NCBI GenBank assembly: GCA_900539175.1
Contig: UQAW01000008.1
Coordinates: 17,369-81,368 of the forward strand
Length of the DNA: 64,000 nucleotides
Origin: an uncultured Lachnospiraceae bacterium
GTDB taxonomy: Bacteria > Bacillota > Clostridia > Lachnospirales > Lachnospiraceae
Direction of reading: 5' to 3'
Shown: positions 51,787-60,117 of the stretch, in pieces
Layout of the letters: every line of letters starts with the position of its first letter
Position numbering within the stretch: the stretch's first letter is position 1
Translations under genes and position numbers: made by a program
The notes under the pieces: generated by a model
The model's input: the letters and a program-made list of their open reading frames with translations, nothing else
Told to the model about the DNA's origin: nothing
The model's database searches: none

Positions 51787-51999
51787 GAGCAGCTCCTTCC
51801 TTTGGGTTTTTATGAGTTTATCCTATCATGGGATGGGCAGAAATTCAAGGTTTCAAAAAATCTGCCCTCTTGCATTTGGCTTGATGTTCCTGCCCTCGAA
51901 GCTTTGCGGTGTTCCTTCAGATCCTACAAGTGTACTGGTTGTTTTCTGCAATATACCGCATAGATTGCCGTTAACTGTTTTTGTAAATTTCTTTTTTTC

Positions 52000-52047
52000 T
52001 TGACAAGGGAGTATTGCTTTGTTAATATATACCCATAGGGGGTATAT
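52000..52047 (+). promoter_or_regulatory. copper operon promoter with CsoR operator
   Basis: The promoter is TTGACA (52000-52005), 17 bp, TAATAT (52023-52028). Overlapping its 3' side is a palindrome ATATACCC, a four-base centre and GGGGTATAT (52027-52047), the G-tract pattern expected for CsoR. AGGAGGG of the csoR RBS follows at once. Confidence 0.8.
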
Positions 52048-52061
52048 AGGAGGGATAAAAG

Positions 52062-52364
52062 ATGGAAAATAGCAAAGACTGTTGTTGTAAAAAGAAGCAT
52101 CGTGAGGAAGTGGAGTATAAAAGTTTGATTCACCGGCTGAATCGGATTGAGGGACAGGTGCGCGGTGTAAAGTGTATGGTGGAGGATGAGCGGTATTGTG
52201 TGGATATTTTGACGCAGGTGGCGGCGATTCAGTCTGCGTTGAAGGCGTTTAACCGGGAACTTCTCACAAATCATATTAAAACCTGCGTTGTGGAGGATAT
52301 TAAAGCGGGAGATGAGCAGGTTGTGGATGAATTGTGCGGAACGATCATGAAACTGATGAAGTAA
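52062..52364 (+). CDS. csoR: CsoR-type copper-sensing repressor
   Basis: A 100-residue all-helical DNA-binding tetramer that releases its operator on binding Cu(I). The fold signature LIHRLNRIEGQVRGVKCMVE carries the first Cys ligand; the His and second Cys lie in NHIKTCVVED. The N-terminus has an extra CCCKKKH cluster that could bind metal. It is preceded by a palindromic operator at its own promoter and followed by copA and copZ, which fits copper-induced efflux. Confidence 0.92.
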   Translation: MENSKDCCCKKKHREEVEYKSLIHRLNRIEGQVRGVKCMVEDERYCVDILTQVAAIQSALKAFNRELLTNHIKTCVVEDIKAGDEQVVDELCGTIMKLMK

Positions 52365-52433
52365 GCAATTACGGATCTCTAAACCGATTTCCGGAGAGTT
52401 TTTTGTCATTGATTGAAGTGGAAGGAGGATAAG

Positions 52434-54674
52434 ATGAAGACTGAGACTTATATTATAAAGGGTATGACCTGTGCGTCCTGCAGTGCTGCGGTGGAGCGGG
52501 TGACGCGGAAGATGGACGGAGTTGAAGTAAGTAATGTGAATCTTGCGACGAATAAGATGAGTATTACGTATGATGAGGCTAAGGTGACTCCGGAGGCCAT
52601 CATGGACAGGGTGGAGCGTGCCGGGTTTTCGGCATCCCTGGAAGTGATTGAGACGAAGGAAGAGAAGAAGGAGGAAAAGTTGGAGGCGGAAGAGGCGCAG
52701 CATAAGATCCGGCGGCGGCTGATTGGTGCCATTGTTTTGGCGATTCCCCTGCTTTATATCTCTATGGGGCATATGGTGCCCTGGCCCATGCCTTTGCCGG
52801 AATTTCTGGATATGCATGCAAGTCCGCTGAATTTTGCACTTGCACAGTTGATTCTTACCGTGGGGGTTCTGATTTGCGGAAGAAAGTTTTATATTGTGGG
52901 ATTTAAGACGCTGTTTCGGGGGCATCCGAATATGGATTCGCTGGTGGCAATCGGAACAGGCAGTGCATTTTTATATAGCCTTGTGATGACGATACGGATT
53001 CCTGTGGATGAGGGAGCAGTGCATCAGCTTTATTATGAATCAGCGGCGATTGTCGTTACACTTGTGATGCTGGGGAAATATCTGGAGAGCCGCAGCAAGG
53101 GCAAGACTTCTGAGGCGATCCGAAAACTGATGGAACTGGCTCCGGATGTGGCGGTTCTGCTGCAGGATGGAGAAGAGCGGGAAATTCCGGTAGAACAGGT
53201 TCACGCAGGAGACCTGATTCTGGTTCGTCCCGGTTCGAAGGTTCCTCTGGACGGTGTAGTAAGGCAGGGGGCATCCAGTGTGGATGAGTCGATGCTGACC
53301 GGGGAGAGTATTCCGGTGGAAAAAGAAGCTGGTGATGAGGTGATCGGCGGAAGTATGAACTATAATGGTGCGATGCAGGTGGAGGTAACCAGAGTAGGCA
53401 GTGATACGATGCTTGCAAAAATCATCAAACTGATGGAAGATGCACAGGGCAGGAAGGCACCGATTTCCAAATTGGCGGATACGGTAGCAGGATATTTTGT
53501 ACCTGCAGTACTGGCAATTGCGGTCATTGCGGCAATTGTCTGGGCAGTTACAGGGCATCCGGCGGCATTTGTCCTTCGTATCTTTGTATCTGTACTGGTG
53601 ATCGCCTGCCCCTGTGCCCTTGGTCTGGCCACCCCGACAGCGATTATGGTAGGAACTGGTCTGGGGGCAAAATACGGTATTTTGATTAAGAGCGGCGAGG
53701 CACTGGAAATCACACATAAGGTGAAAGCAGTGATTCTGGATAAGACGGGAACCGTCACAGAAGGAAAACCGAAAGTTACAGATCTTATCAGTGAAGGGTT
53801 GTCAGAGGAAGAACTTCTGCTTCTGGCGGCATCCTGTGAAGTTCCTTCTGAGCATCCCCTGGGACAGGCGATTGTGGAGGGGGCTAAAGCCAGAGGGCTG
53901 AAGCTTCGGGAAGTGGCGGAGTTCCAAAGCCTGACCGGGAAGGGGATTCAGGCAGTCTATGACGGAAAGCAGGTATTTATCGGTAATCTGCGTATGGTGG
54001 AAGAACAGCATCTGGAACTTGGCAGTTATCAAAAGCAGGCGGAAATGTTGGCAGAGCAGGGTCAGACGCCGATGTTTGTCATCGTGGAGCATCGGATTCT
54101 GGGAATTGTCAGTGTGGCAGATACGGTGAAGGAGACCAGTAAGGAAGCAATTGATAAAATCCGATCTATGGGTGTAAAAGTTTATATGCTTACAGGTGAC
54201 AATCAACGGACAGCAGCCTATATCGGCAGACAGGTAGGGGCAGATGAGGTGATTGCAGAAGTTCTGCCGCAGGACAAAGCTTCGGTGGTTTCCGGCTTGC
54301 AGAAAGAAGGAAAAAGGGTTATGATGGTAGGAGACGGCATTAATGATGCTCCTGCCCTTGCACAGGCAGATGTAGGCGTTGCGATCGGAAGCGGCAGTGA
54401 TATTGCCATGGAGTCCAGTGATGTAGTATTGATGAAATCCGATCTTATGGATGTATACCGGGCAATCCGGCTCAGCAAGGCAACCATTCGGAACATCAAG
54501 GAAAATCTGTTCTGGGCATTTATATTTAATTCCTGCGGAATTCCTGTGGCGGCAGGTGTCCTGTATCCTTTCGGAGGTCCGCTTCTGAACCCGATTCTGG
54601 CGGGGCTTGCGATGTCCTTTAGTTCCGTATTCGTGGTTACAAATGCATTGAGATTAAGAACTTTGAAATTATAA
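52434..54674 (+). CDS. copA: copper-translocating P1B-type ATPase
   Basis: Exports Cu(I) across the cytoplasmic membrane. One N-terminal heavy-metal domain (GMTCASCSAAVER, residues 8-20), eight membrane segments, the CPC metal site in VIACPCALGLATP, phosphorylation motif DKTGTVTEG, the HP motif SEHPLGQAIV and hinge MVGDGINDAPAL. ATG 52434 has GGAGGA at ideal spacing, giving 746 residues. It is the second gene of the csoR-copA-copZ operon. The single metal-binding domain is typical of shorter bacterial CopA. Confidence 0.96.
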   Translation: MKTETYIIKGMTCASCSAAVERVTRKMDGVEVSNVNLATNKMSITYDEAKVTPEAIMDRVERAGFSASLEVIETKEEKKEEKLEAEEAQHKIRRRLIGAIVLAIPLLYISMGHMVPWPMPLPEFLDMHASPLNFALAQLILTVGVLICGRKFYIVGFKTLFRGHPNMDSLVAIGTGSAFLYSLVMTIRIPVDEGAVHQLYYESAAIVVTLVMLGKYLESRSKGKTSEAIRKLMELAPDVAVLLQDGEEREIPVEQVHAGDLILVRPGSKVPLDGVVRQGASSVDESMLTGESIPVEKEAGDEVIGGSMNYNGAMQVEVTRVGSDTMLAKIIKLMEDAQGRKAPISKLADTVAGYFVPAVLAIAVIAAIVWAVTGHPAAFVLRIFVSVLVIACPCALGLATPTAIMVGTGLGAKYGILIKSGEALEITHKVKAVILDKTGTVTEGKPKVTDLISEGLSEEELLLLAASCEVPSEHPLGQAIVEGAKARGLKLREVAEFQSLTGKGIQAVYDGKQVFIGNLRMVEEQHLELGSYQKQAEMLAEQGQTPMFVIVEHRILGIVSVADTVKETSKEAIDKIRSMGVKVYMLTGDNQRTAAYIGRQVGADEVIAEVLPQDKASVVSGLQKEGKRVMMVGDGINDAPALAQADVGVAIGSGSDIAMESSDVVLMKSDLMDVYRAIRLSKATIRNIKENLFWAFIFNSCGIPVAAGVLYPFGGPLLNPILAGLAMSFSSVFVVTNALRLRTLKL

Positions 54675-54697
54675 AAACAGAAAAGGAGAATATTAAG

Positions 54698-54892
54698 ATG
54701 ACAGTATTAAAAGCAGAGGATATGCATTGTGAAAAGTGTGTGGAGAGAATTACAAAGGCGATGACAGCCGCTGGACTGGATTTTAAGGTGTCATTGGCGG
54801 ATAAAACCGTAACGATTGACGGCTGTGAGCATTGTGTGGCTCAGGCAAAAGAAATTATGGATGACCTTGGGTTTGAGGTGACGGAGGCTTGA
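54698..54892 (+). CDS. copZ: CopZ-like copper chaperone with an extra CxxC
   Basis: A 64-residue ferredoxin-like heavy-metal-associated domain that carries Cu(I) to CopA. The metal loop DMHCEKCVERI has the usual CxxC near the N-terminus. A second CEHC motif follows in TIDGCEHCVAQAK, where simple CopZ proteins have none. AAAGGAG lies upstream. The stop overlaps the TTG start of pepT by four bases, so pepT is translated from the same message. Confidence 0.88.
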   Translation: MTVLKAEDMHCEKCVERITKAMTAAGLDFKVSLADKTVTIDGCEHCVAQAKEIMDDLGFEVTEA

Positions 54893-56121
54893 GGGCGTAC
54901 GAACGGCTTTTGAAATATGTGACAATTCCTACGGCAAGTGATGAAGAAAGCAGCAGTATACCGACGACACAGGCACAGTTTCGGTTGGCGGAGCTTTTGG
55001 TGGAAGAATTAAAGGAATTGGGACTTACGGATGCTGTTGTGGATGAAAAATGTTATGTCTATGCTTCCTTACCTGCAACGCCAGGTTGTGAGGATGCGCC
55101 TGCTCTTGGGTGGATTGCGCACATGGATACCGTTTCGGATTATGCACAGCATGCTGTAAGACCGCTGATTCATGAAAACTATGACGGCGGCTGTCTGGAA
55201 TTGGGGGACAGTGGAAGGGTACTGGACCCGGAGATGTTTCCCCATCTTCCTGAATTAAAAGGGAGAACGCTGATTACTTCAGACGGAACTACTATTCTCG
55301 GCAGTGATGACAAAGCGGGAATTGCGGAAATTATGACGTTGTTGGAGAACATTCGGGATCGGCAGATTTCCCACGGCAGACTTTGTATCGGATTTACGCC
55401 GGATGAAGAGGTGGGTGCAGGAGCAGATTACTTTGATGTGGAGAAGTTTGGCGCCGTATATGCCTATACGGTCGATGGAGGTGCGGAGGGTGAGATTGAA
55501 TATGAGAATTTTAACGCCGCATCTGCCACATTTACCATTCGTGGAGTCAATGTACATCCCGGAAGTGCAAAGGATGTGATGGTCAATGCATCCGGAGTCG
55601 CCTGTGAGATTCAGTCGAAACTGCCTGCCTGGGAGACGCCGGAGCATACGGATGGATATGAAGGATTCTATCATTTGATTAGAATGTCCGGAGATGTAGC
55701 CAGTGCTTCTCTTTCTTATATTGTACGGGATCATGACAGGGAAAAGTTCCGGCAGAGAAAACAGTATCTGACTCTGATAGTGGATCAGATGAATGAAAGA
55801 TATGGCACTGGAACTGTTGAACTGATTTTAAAGGATCAGTACTATAATATGAAAGAAAAAATCAAACCCTGTATGCATTTGATCGAGAATGCAAAAGGTG
55901 CCGCAGAGTCTGTCGAAATTACGCCGAAGGTACAGCCGATCCGCGGCGGTACGGACGGTGCACGGCTAAGTTTTATGGGATTGCCGTGTCCTAACCTGGG
56001 AACAGGAGGATTTGCTTTTCACGGTCCTTACGAGCATGTGACTGTGGAGGGGATGGATCTGGCAGTACAGATGCTTCTGGAGATAATCAGGCGGTATGCA
56101 ACAGCGTGCGAATCAGAATAA
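54889..56121 (+). CDS. pepT: peptidase T (tripeptide aminopeptidase)
   Basis: A dinuclear zinc M20 peptidase removing the N-terminal residue of tripeptides. Metal motifs: GWIAHMDTVSD (His, with the following Asp), SDDKAGIAEI, TPDEEVGAGADYF, and the late His in GGFAFHGPYEHV. The start is TTG 54889, with GAGGTGA seven bases upstream inside copZ. The 410-residue length is standard. Its fusion to the copper operon by overlap is unusual in functional terms and may only be translational coupling. Confidence 0.94.
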   Translation: MRAYERLLKYVTIPTASDEESSSIPTTQAQFRLAELLVEELKELGLTDAVVDEKCYVYASLPATPGCEDAPALGWIAHMDTVSDYAQHAVRPLIHENYDGGCLELGDSGRVLDPEMFPHLPELKGRTLITSDGTTILGSDDKAGIAEIMTLLENIRDRQISHGRLCIGFTPDEEVGAGADYFDVEKFGAVYAYTVDGGAEGEIEYENFNAASATFTIRGVNVHPGSAKDVMVNASGVACEIQSKLPAWETPEHTDGYEGFYHLIRMSGDVASASLSYIVRDHDREKFRQRKQYLTLIVDQMNERYGTGTVELILKDQYYNMKEKIKPCMHLIENAKGAAESVEITPKVQPIRGGTDGARLSFMGLPCPNLGTGGFAFHGPYEHVTVEGMDLAVQMLLEIIRRYATACESE

Positions 56122-56163
56122 AAAAGGATGCTGCAAAATTTCACATTTTGCAGCATCCTTTTT
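56121..56163. terminator. bidirectional terminator, pepT / DUF6472 gene
   Basis: A 19-bp perfect stem from AAAAAGGATGCTGCAAAAT (56121-56139) and its complement (56145-56163), with A- and T-runs on either side. It sits between two convergent stop codons. Confidence 0.9.
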
Positions 56164-56344
56164 AACATTGCTTTTTAACAATTGCATATTCATCATCCAA
56201 ACGGTAATAGGGACAACAATAACAATTCCCGGACAGAAAACGAGCCATCTCGTCTTCATCCAGATTGACTTCGCAACAGTAGCAGTCATAATCTTCGTCA
56301 TAGATATAGTAGATACAGGTATCGCAATTCGATGCGGTTTTCAT
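56162..56344 (-). CDS. DUF6472 family small cysteine-rich protein
   Basis: A 60-residue protein with cysteine pairs CDTC, CYCC and CYCCPYY, plus the acidic DEDYD and DLDEDEMARFLSG-type segment (here NLDEDEMARFLSG). I recognise this pattern as the DUF6472 family found widely in Lachnospiraceae and Ruminococcaceae; the paired cysteines suggest a zinc or iron-sulphur knuckle. No function is known to me. It converges on pepT with a shared terminator. Start ATG at 56344. Confidence 0.82.
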   Translation of the reverse strand: MKTASNCDTCIYYIYDEDYDCYCCEVNLDEDEMARFLSGNCYCCPYYRLDDEYAIVKKQC

Positions 56345-56410
56345 AGTATATTACCTCGTACAGTCTGTGATTGTCTGCGGATACAGTAATACCGCAGTGT
56401 CTTTGAAATG

Positions 56411-56440
56411 AAAAAAGTGGAAACTCTTCAGAGTTTCCAC
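56411..56440 (-). terminator. terminator of tRNA-Glu
   Basis: On the - strand GTGGAAACTC pairs with GAGTTTCCAC (56440-56417), followed by TTTTTT. Confidence 0.85.
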
Positions 56441-56446
56441 AGTGAG

Positions 56447-56518
56447 CAGTAGATAGGGGAATCGAACCCCTGTTTCCGCCGTGAGAGGGCGGCGTCTTAA
56501 CCGCTTGACCAATCTACC
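56447..56518 (-). tRNA. tRNA-Glu (anticodon CTC)
   Basis: The acceptor GGTAGAT at the 5' end (56518 downward) pairs with ATCTACT, leaving a G1-U72 wobble; the discriminator is G. The anticodon stem CCGCC/GGCGG holds loop CTCTCAC, giving anticodon CTC. The T-arm AGGGGTTCGATTCCCCT is standard. CCA is not encoded. Confidence 0.93.
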
Positions 56519-56719
56519 TTGCACAATTATAATAACTCATCTTCCGGGAAAATGCAAGTACTTTTTTCAAATTTTTTCATTTTTTTTAAAAATCTGAAAA
56601 ATGTGAAATTTAGAGCCCCGTCAGTCCATTCTTTGGGCGGTTCAGATGCATTTGCAGATTTCAAATAAAAAGGATATAATCGAAGGGAAGTGATATTGAC
56701 AAAAGAGGAGAGAGAATTT

Positions 56720-57919
56720 ATGAAAAAAGCAGCAAACAGATTATGCGTACTTGCAGGGATTTTTTTCCTGCTTGTAACCTGTGCATGTGGGAGGACAGAA
56801 GAGAAGGACAGCACGGACAGTGTGGAAGCAAGGACATCATCTGCAGTTGCGGATATGACGGCCGATACGATGGAGGTGCATTTTCTTGATGTGGGGCAGG
56901 CCGACAGTGTATTGATCAAAACATCATCGTCAGCGATGTTGGTGGATGCCGGAAAAAATGAGGACGGAGAAAAGGTGGTATCTTATTTGCAGCAGCAGGG
57001 AATAGAGCGGCTGGATTATGTGATTGGTACACATCCTCACGAAGATCACATCGGAGGGTTGGACAACGTGATCCGAAGTTTTGAGGTCGGCGAGGTGATT
57101 CTCCCGGAGAAAACACATACGTCACGGACCTATATGGATGTACTTCAGGCAATTCAGGATAAGGGACTTTCGATTACTCTGGCATCGGCAGGGCAGGAGT
57201 ATCCATTGGGAAATGCTTCCATTACCATTCTTTCCCCAAAAGAGGGAGTGGACTATGGGGATGAGCTGAATAATTGGTCTGTGGGTATCCGGGTGGTCAA
57301 TGGGCAGAATTGCTTTGTAATGACCGGCGATGCTGAGCATGATGCGGAAGAAGATATTCTGAATTCGGGGCTGGAATTGAAAGCAGATGTCTGGAAAGCC
57401 GGGCATCATGGCAGTGAAACTTCCAATTCGGATGCATTGTTACAGGCGGTGAATCCACAGTATGCGGTTATCAGCTGCGGAAGGGACAATCAGTATGGTC
57501 ATCCGGACTTTTCTGTCCTGCAGAAATTTTCCGAAAAAGGGATTCAGGTTTATCGTACCGATGAACAGGGTACGATTATAGCAAGCAGTGATGGAACAAC
57601 GATAACCTGGAATGTGGGAGAAAGCACCTCTATGAAAGCGGGTGACAGAAGGACAGAAGATACAGACGAGGATTCGGAACCGGAAAATCAGACCGCAGAG
57701 TCTCAGAATCCGCAGGAAGAAGAGCTGTCTCAGGGTGGGCAGAATCCGGCAGAGGAAACTGGAGATGGGGCAACGCTGGTACATGTCACAGAGAGCGGAT
57801 CTAAGTACCATAGGGCAGGATGTCAGTATCTGAATGACAGTGACAAGGAGATCACACTGGCGGAGGCCCGGAATCAGGGACTGGAACCTTGCAAGAAGTG
57901 TAATCCACCGCAAAATTAA
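56720..57919 (+). CDS. ComEC/Rec2-like MBL-fold hydrolase, probable lipoprotein
   Basis: An N-terminal signal with a lipobox-like LLVTCACG (residues about 14-21) precedes a metallo-beta-lactamase domain: VHFLDVGQADSVLI, the metal site THPHEDHIGGLD, FVMTGDAEHDAEED and KAGHHGSETSNSD, as in the ComEC nuclease domain. A low-complexity acidic linker follows and then a short C-terminal domain with His and three Cys residues (YHRAGCQYLN, EPCKKCNPPQ), likely metal-binding. ATG 56720 with GAGGAGAG upstream is chosen over 56690. An extracellular nuclease or phosphodiesterase role is inferred. The DUF3006-type gene follows closely. Confidence 0.85.
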   Translation: MKKAANRLCVLAGIFFLLVTCACGRTEEKDSTDSVEARTSSAVADMTADTMEVHFLDVGQADSVLIKTSSSAMLVDAGKNEDGEKVVSYLQQQGIERLDYVIGTHPHEDHIGGLDNVIRSFEVGEVILPEKTHTSRTYMDVLQAIQDKGLSITLASAGQEYPLGNASITILSPKEGVDYGDELNNWSVGIRVVNGQNCFVMTGDAEHDAEEDILNSGLELKADVWKAGHHGSETSNSDALLQAVNPQYAVISCGRDNQYGHPDFSVLQKFSEKGIQVYRTDEQGTIIASSDGTTITWNVGESTSMKAGDRRTEDTDEDSEPENQTAESQNPQEEELSQGGQNPAEETGDGATLVHVTESGSKYHRAGCQYLNDSDKEITLAEARNQGLEPCKKCNPPQN

Positions 57920-57944
57920 GAAATCAGGGAGAAGAGCTGACACT

Positions 57945-58166
57945 ATGAAATTAATTGTTGACAGAGTAGAGGGAGAATTGGCAGTTTGTGAGACGGAAGA
58001 CAGAACAATGATTCAGATTCCTGTTACAGAATTTGAATCATTGCCCAAAGATGGGGATGTGGTTTGTTATGAGAATCATTGTGCAAAAAAGCTGGAAGCA
58101 GAAACTTTGAGCCGAAAACAGGCGGCGGATGAATTGTTCCGGAGCTTATTGAAAAAGCAGAGATAA
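57945..58166 (+). CDS. DUF3006 family small protein
   Basis: A 73-residue soluble protein beginning MKLIVDRVEGELAVCE and containing FESLPKDGDVV, the beta-barrel-like pattern of DUF3006 proteins. These genes commonly follow ComEC-like MBL lipoproteins in Clostridia, as here, so a shared function is likely but unknown. ATG 57945 is supported by AGGGAGA upstream and by the conserved start of the family. It lies 25 bases after the MBL gene. Confidence 0.8.
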   Translation: MKLIVDRVEGELAVCETEDRTMIQIPVTEFESLPKDGDVVCYENHCAKKLEAETLSRKQAADELFRSLLKKQR

Positions 58167-58233
58167 AGGCTTTCATACATTGCCGTTACCATCAGGACAT
58201 TCGGCAGAGGAAGGGATTTATAGACGGAAACGT

Positions 58234-58824
58234 TTATAAATCCCTTAAGATTTTATGGAACTGACCGCCGCAGCGTTCGATTTCACCGAGGACTGTGTCA
58301 ATGCCCTGCTCTGTCTGATGCCAGTTCTCTCGATTGATACCGGTATCTACCGGGTGAATGAGGAGGCTGGTTTCGGGGAAGAGGAGTTGATAGTAGAGCA
58401 GACATCTTCTGGCATGATAGGCGTGACAGCAGATGATGGCTCTGTGTATCCGGAGTCCAAGGCAATCTGTGACTTTGCGGGAATAAATGGCATTTTCATA
58501 GGTATAGGAGGCCGTATCTTCTTTTAAGATAGAAGTTTCCGAAACTCCATTGGCAAGAAGAACCATTTTCAAAAACTCCCATTCGGTGGAGAAAGTTCCC
58601 GGATACTTTCCGGTTCGGTCAGTGACGCCCTGAAAGTCTTTTTCCAGGAGAGCATGACAGCCAGACGGGAGAATCAGAGGAGCCAGCCCTGTTTTCCAGA
58701 GACGGGCAGCCTCCTCCGCCATCTGGGGAAATGTATTGCCAGGAAGAAAGAGGATATCTGAAGGAAGAAGATCGTGTTCGACAAAGATAAAATCCGTAAA
58801 TTGCTCTAAAAAACGTTGATACAT
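58234..58824 (-). CDS. YdcF family protein (DUF218, SanA/ElyC-like)
   Basis: A 196-residue protein with the DUF218 fold: DILFLPGNTFPQMAEEAARLW near the N-terminus, a Glu/Asn segment ASYTYENAIYSRKV, and the IICCHAYHARRCLLYY motif. Relatives act in envelope or vancomycin-related lipid-carrier handling, but the reaction is not established. The in-frame extension to 58893 lacks an RBS; GGAGG lies just before ATG 58824. It is a single gene, divergent from the tRNA-Val/Met promoter. Confidence 0.82.
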   Translation of the reverse strand: MYQRFLEQFTDFIFVEHDLLPSDILFLPGNTFPQMAEEAARLWKTGLAPLILPSGCHALLEKDFQGVTDRTGKYPGTFSTEWEFLKMVLLANGVSETSILKEDTASYTYENAIYSRKVTDCLGLRIHRAIICCHAYHARRCLLYYQLLFPETSLLIHPVDTGINRENWHQTEQGIDTVLGEIERCGGQFHKILRDL

Positions 58825-58876
58825 AAGGCCTCCGCAAATTGTTTTAATTTTTTTGAAAATTCTTTTAAAAAACCTA

Positions 58877-58905
58877 TTGACAAATCTCGTCATCTATTTT
58901 ATAAT
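58877..58905 (+). promoter_or_regulatory. promoter of tRNA-Val/tRNA-Met
   Basis: A perfect TTGACA (58877-58882), a 17-bp spacer and a perfect TATAAT (58900-58905), 55 bases before tRNA-Val. A strong consensus promoter of the kind expected for stable RNA. Confidence 0.9.
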
Positions 58906-58960
58906 AACGAAGTCGGTTGAGGAAAGCAAGAGAAAAACAAAAACAACTGATAAAAAACTT

Positions 58961-59033
58961 GGGATCTTAGCTCAGCTGGGAGAGCATCTGCCTTACAAGC
59001 AGAGGGTCACAGGTTCGAGCCCTGTAGGTCCCA
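58961..59033 (+). tRNA. tRNA-Val (anticodon TAC)
   Basis: The acceptor GGGATCT pairs with AGGTCCC (one wobble), with discriminator A. The anticodon stem TCTGC/GCAGA holds loop CTTACAA, giving TAC. D- and T-arms are standard (TTAGCTCAGCTGGGAGAGC, GGTTCGAGCC). It is co-transcribed with tRNA-Met. Confidence 0.95.
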
Positions 59034-59065
59034 CTCTTCTGAAAAGAAGAAAAATTTCATAATAT

Positions 59066-59139
59066 GGCGAGATAGCTCAGTTGGCTAGAGCATGCGGTTC
59101 ATACCCGCAGTGTCGGGGGTTCAAATCCCTTTCTCGCTA
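59066..59139 (+). tRNA. tRNA-Met (anticodon CAT)
   Basis: The acceptor GGCGAGA pairs with TCTCGCT (G1-U72 wobble), with discriminator A. The anticodon loop TTCATAC gives CAT. The D-arm TAGCTCAGTTGGCTAGAGC and the purine-pyrimidine context resemble elongator tRNA-Met rather than the initiator, which would have an unpaired C1 position. A tRNA-Ile2 assignment is less likely. Confidence 0.9.
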
Positions 59140-59142
59140 CTG

Positions 59143-59177
59143 AAAACCCTGTAAATATAATGTTTACAGGGTTTTTT
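59143..59177 (+). terminator. terminator of tRNA-Val/Met unit
   Basis: AAAACCCTGTAAA pairs with TTTACAGGGTTTT, followed by TT. Confidence 0.9.
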
Positions 59178-59299
59178 AGCTTTTGAAAAAGGAAAAGAAA
59201 TTGCTTCCGTTTTACGGGAACAGCCTAAACAGACAACTTTGCTCTGCTGTATTGGTAGGAAAGAAAAAAGAATTTCATTTTGGGGAATGAGCCGTTACA

Positions 59300-59374
59300 G
59301 AAGGAGAGCCGGGAATAAATCCCGGCTGGGTATGAAAAGGAAAGTTTATGTAAAAAAGGTTGTTGGCCTTTGAT
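59300..59374 (-). ncRNA. candidate small RNA 2
   Basis: On the - strand a predicted start near 59374 leads to about 75 nt ending in hairpin AGCCGGGA/TCCCGGCT (59327-59307) and CTCCTTCT. The CCAACAAC segment and the CTTTTCATACCCAGCCGG segment parallel small RNA 1. The U-tract is weak, so the 3' end is less certain. Confidence 0.5.
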
Positions 59375-59380
59375 GCTTCT

Positions 59381-59413
59381 ACTATACAGAAAATTTGTGA
59401 GGAATCTGTGAGG
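59381..59413 (-). promoter_or_regulatory. direct-repeat promoter of small RNA 2
   Basis: CCTCAC occurs at 59413-59408 and 59402-59397 (11-bp period), exactly 10 bp upstream of TATAGT (59386-59381). This is the same geometry as the promoter of small RNA 1. Confidence 0.6.
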
Positions 59414-59526
59414 GAAGAATTAATAATTTATGTAGATGAGATAAAAGAATTCTAAAGCGATGAATAAAGTTTTTAAGAATTTCGTCAGGAAGGCAATTTA
59501 TATAGAGATGAAAGGCGGTAATAATC

Positions 59527-59769
59527 ATGAAGGCTTATTATTATGTACAGGGGATGTGTAAGAGTAAAAAAAGTCCTTATAATGGTTTGTATCCGGTGGA
59601 AGTGGAACGCTGCAGTGGATTTGACCCGTGGGAGATTAAACAGATGGCTTGTAATATGAAGGGAACCGAAGGATGCGTACCGGAAGCGTGTGAGATCTGG
59701 AAAAAGATAAAGGAAAAGGGAACCGTGCCGTCAGAAGAGATTGCAAAAGTGAGGACGGAGAAGATATAA
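59527..59769 (+). CDS. small hypothetical protein (80 aa)
   Basis: An 80-residue soluble protein with an RBS-like AAAGGCGG upstream of ATG 59527. It has four Cys residues (GMCKSKK, ERCSGFD, MACNMKG, GCVPEACE region) and a basic N-terminus, which suggests a small metal-binding or structural protein, but I do not recognise a family. Codon usage resembles its neighbours. It lies between the candidate small RNA and a 350-base gap. Confidence 0.6.
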   Translation: MKAYYYVQGMCKSKKSPYNGLYPVEVERCSGFDPWEIKQMACNMKGTEGCVPEACEIWKKIKEKGTVPSEEIAKVRTEKI

Positions 59770-60117
59770 AAAAGTATGTTCTGGGAATGATAATTTCAGG
59801 AAACGGTGGCAATATTTCCAGAACTATGATATAATAATTAGAAATGAGAAATAACTGTTTGCAGATTTGGTGAAATTCCTGCATTGTTTGTGACAGAGCC
59901 GCAGGAACATAGTCTTTGCAAGTTAAGAGTGTTAGATCTCTGTGGAATAGTTTATCTCGGATGTGGTATACTAGTACATCAAAGATTAAATAATCAGCGC
60001 CATTATGTCGGTGTGAGTCTTCGGGTGTTTCGAAGATTTATTCTAAGCGCATTTATTTATTTTTGGATGCTCTAGAACAATGCAGAATTTATTTCGGCAG
60101 AAAGGTTGGTGTCTTGA
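59770..60117. other. intergenic region, no supported gene
   Basis: A TGGCAA-N17-TATAAT-like promoter precedes a stretch with an ATTCCTGC/GCAGGAA hairpin (about 59873-59908) and a TATACT box near 59968. A 63-residue frame at 59884 has poor composition and no RBS. A structured leader is possible, but no known riboswitch consensus was matched. Confidence 0.3.

Noticed and set aside
59865..59970. Possible cobalamin-like riboswitch (GGTGAAATTCC word)
   Set aside because: Only one short word matches; the other conserved blocks are absent or out of order and no relevant gene follows.
59884..60075. 63-codon open frame
   Set aside because: No ribosome binding site, irregular composition, and it ends just before the real small membrane protein gene.
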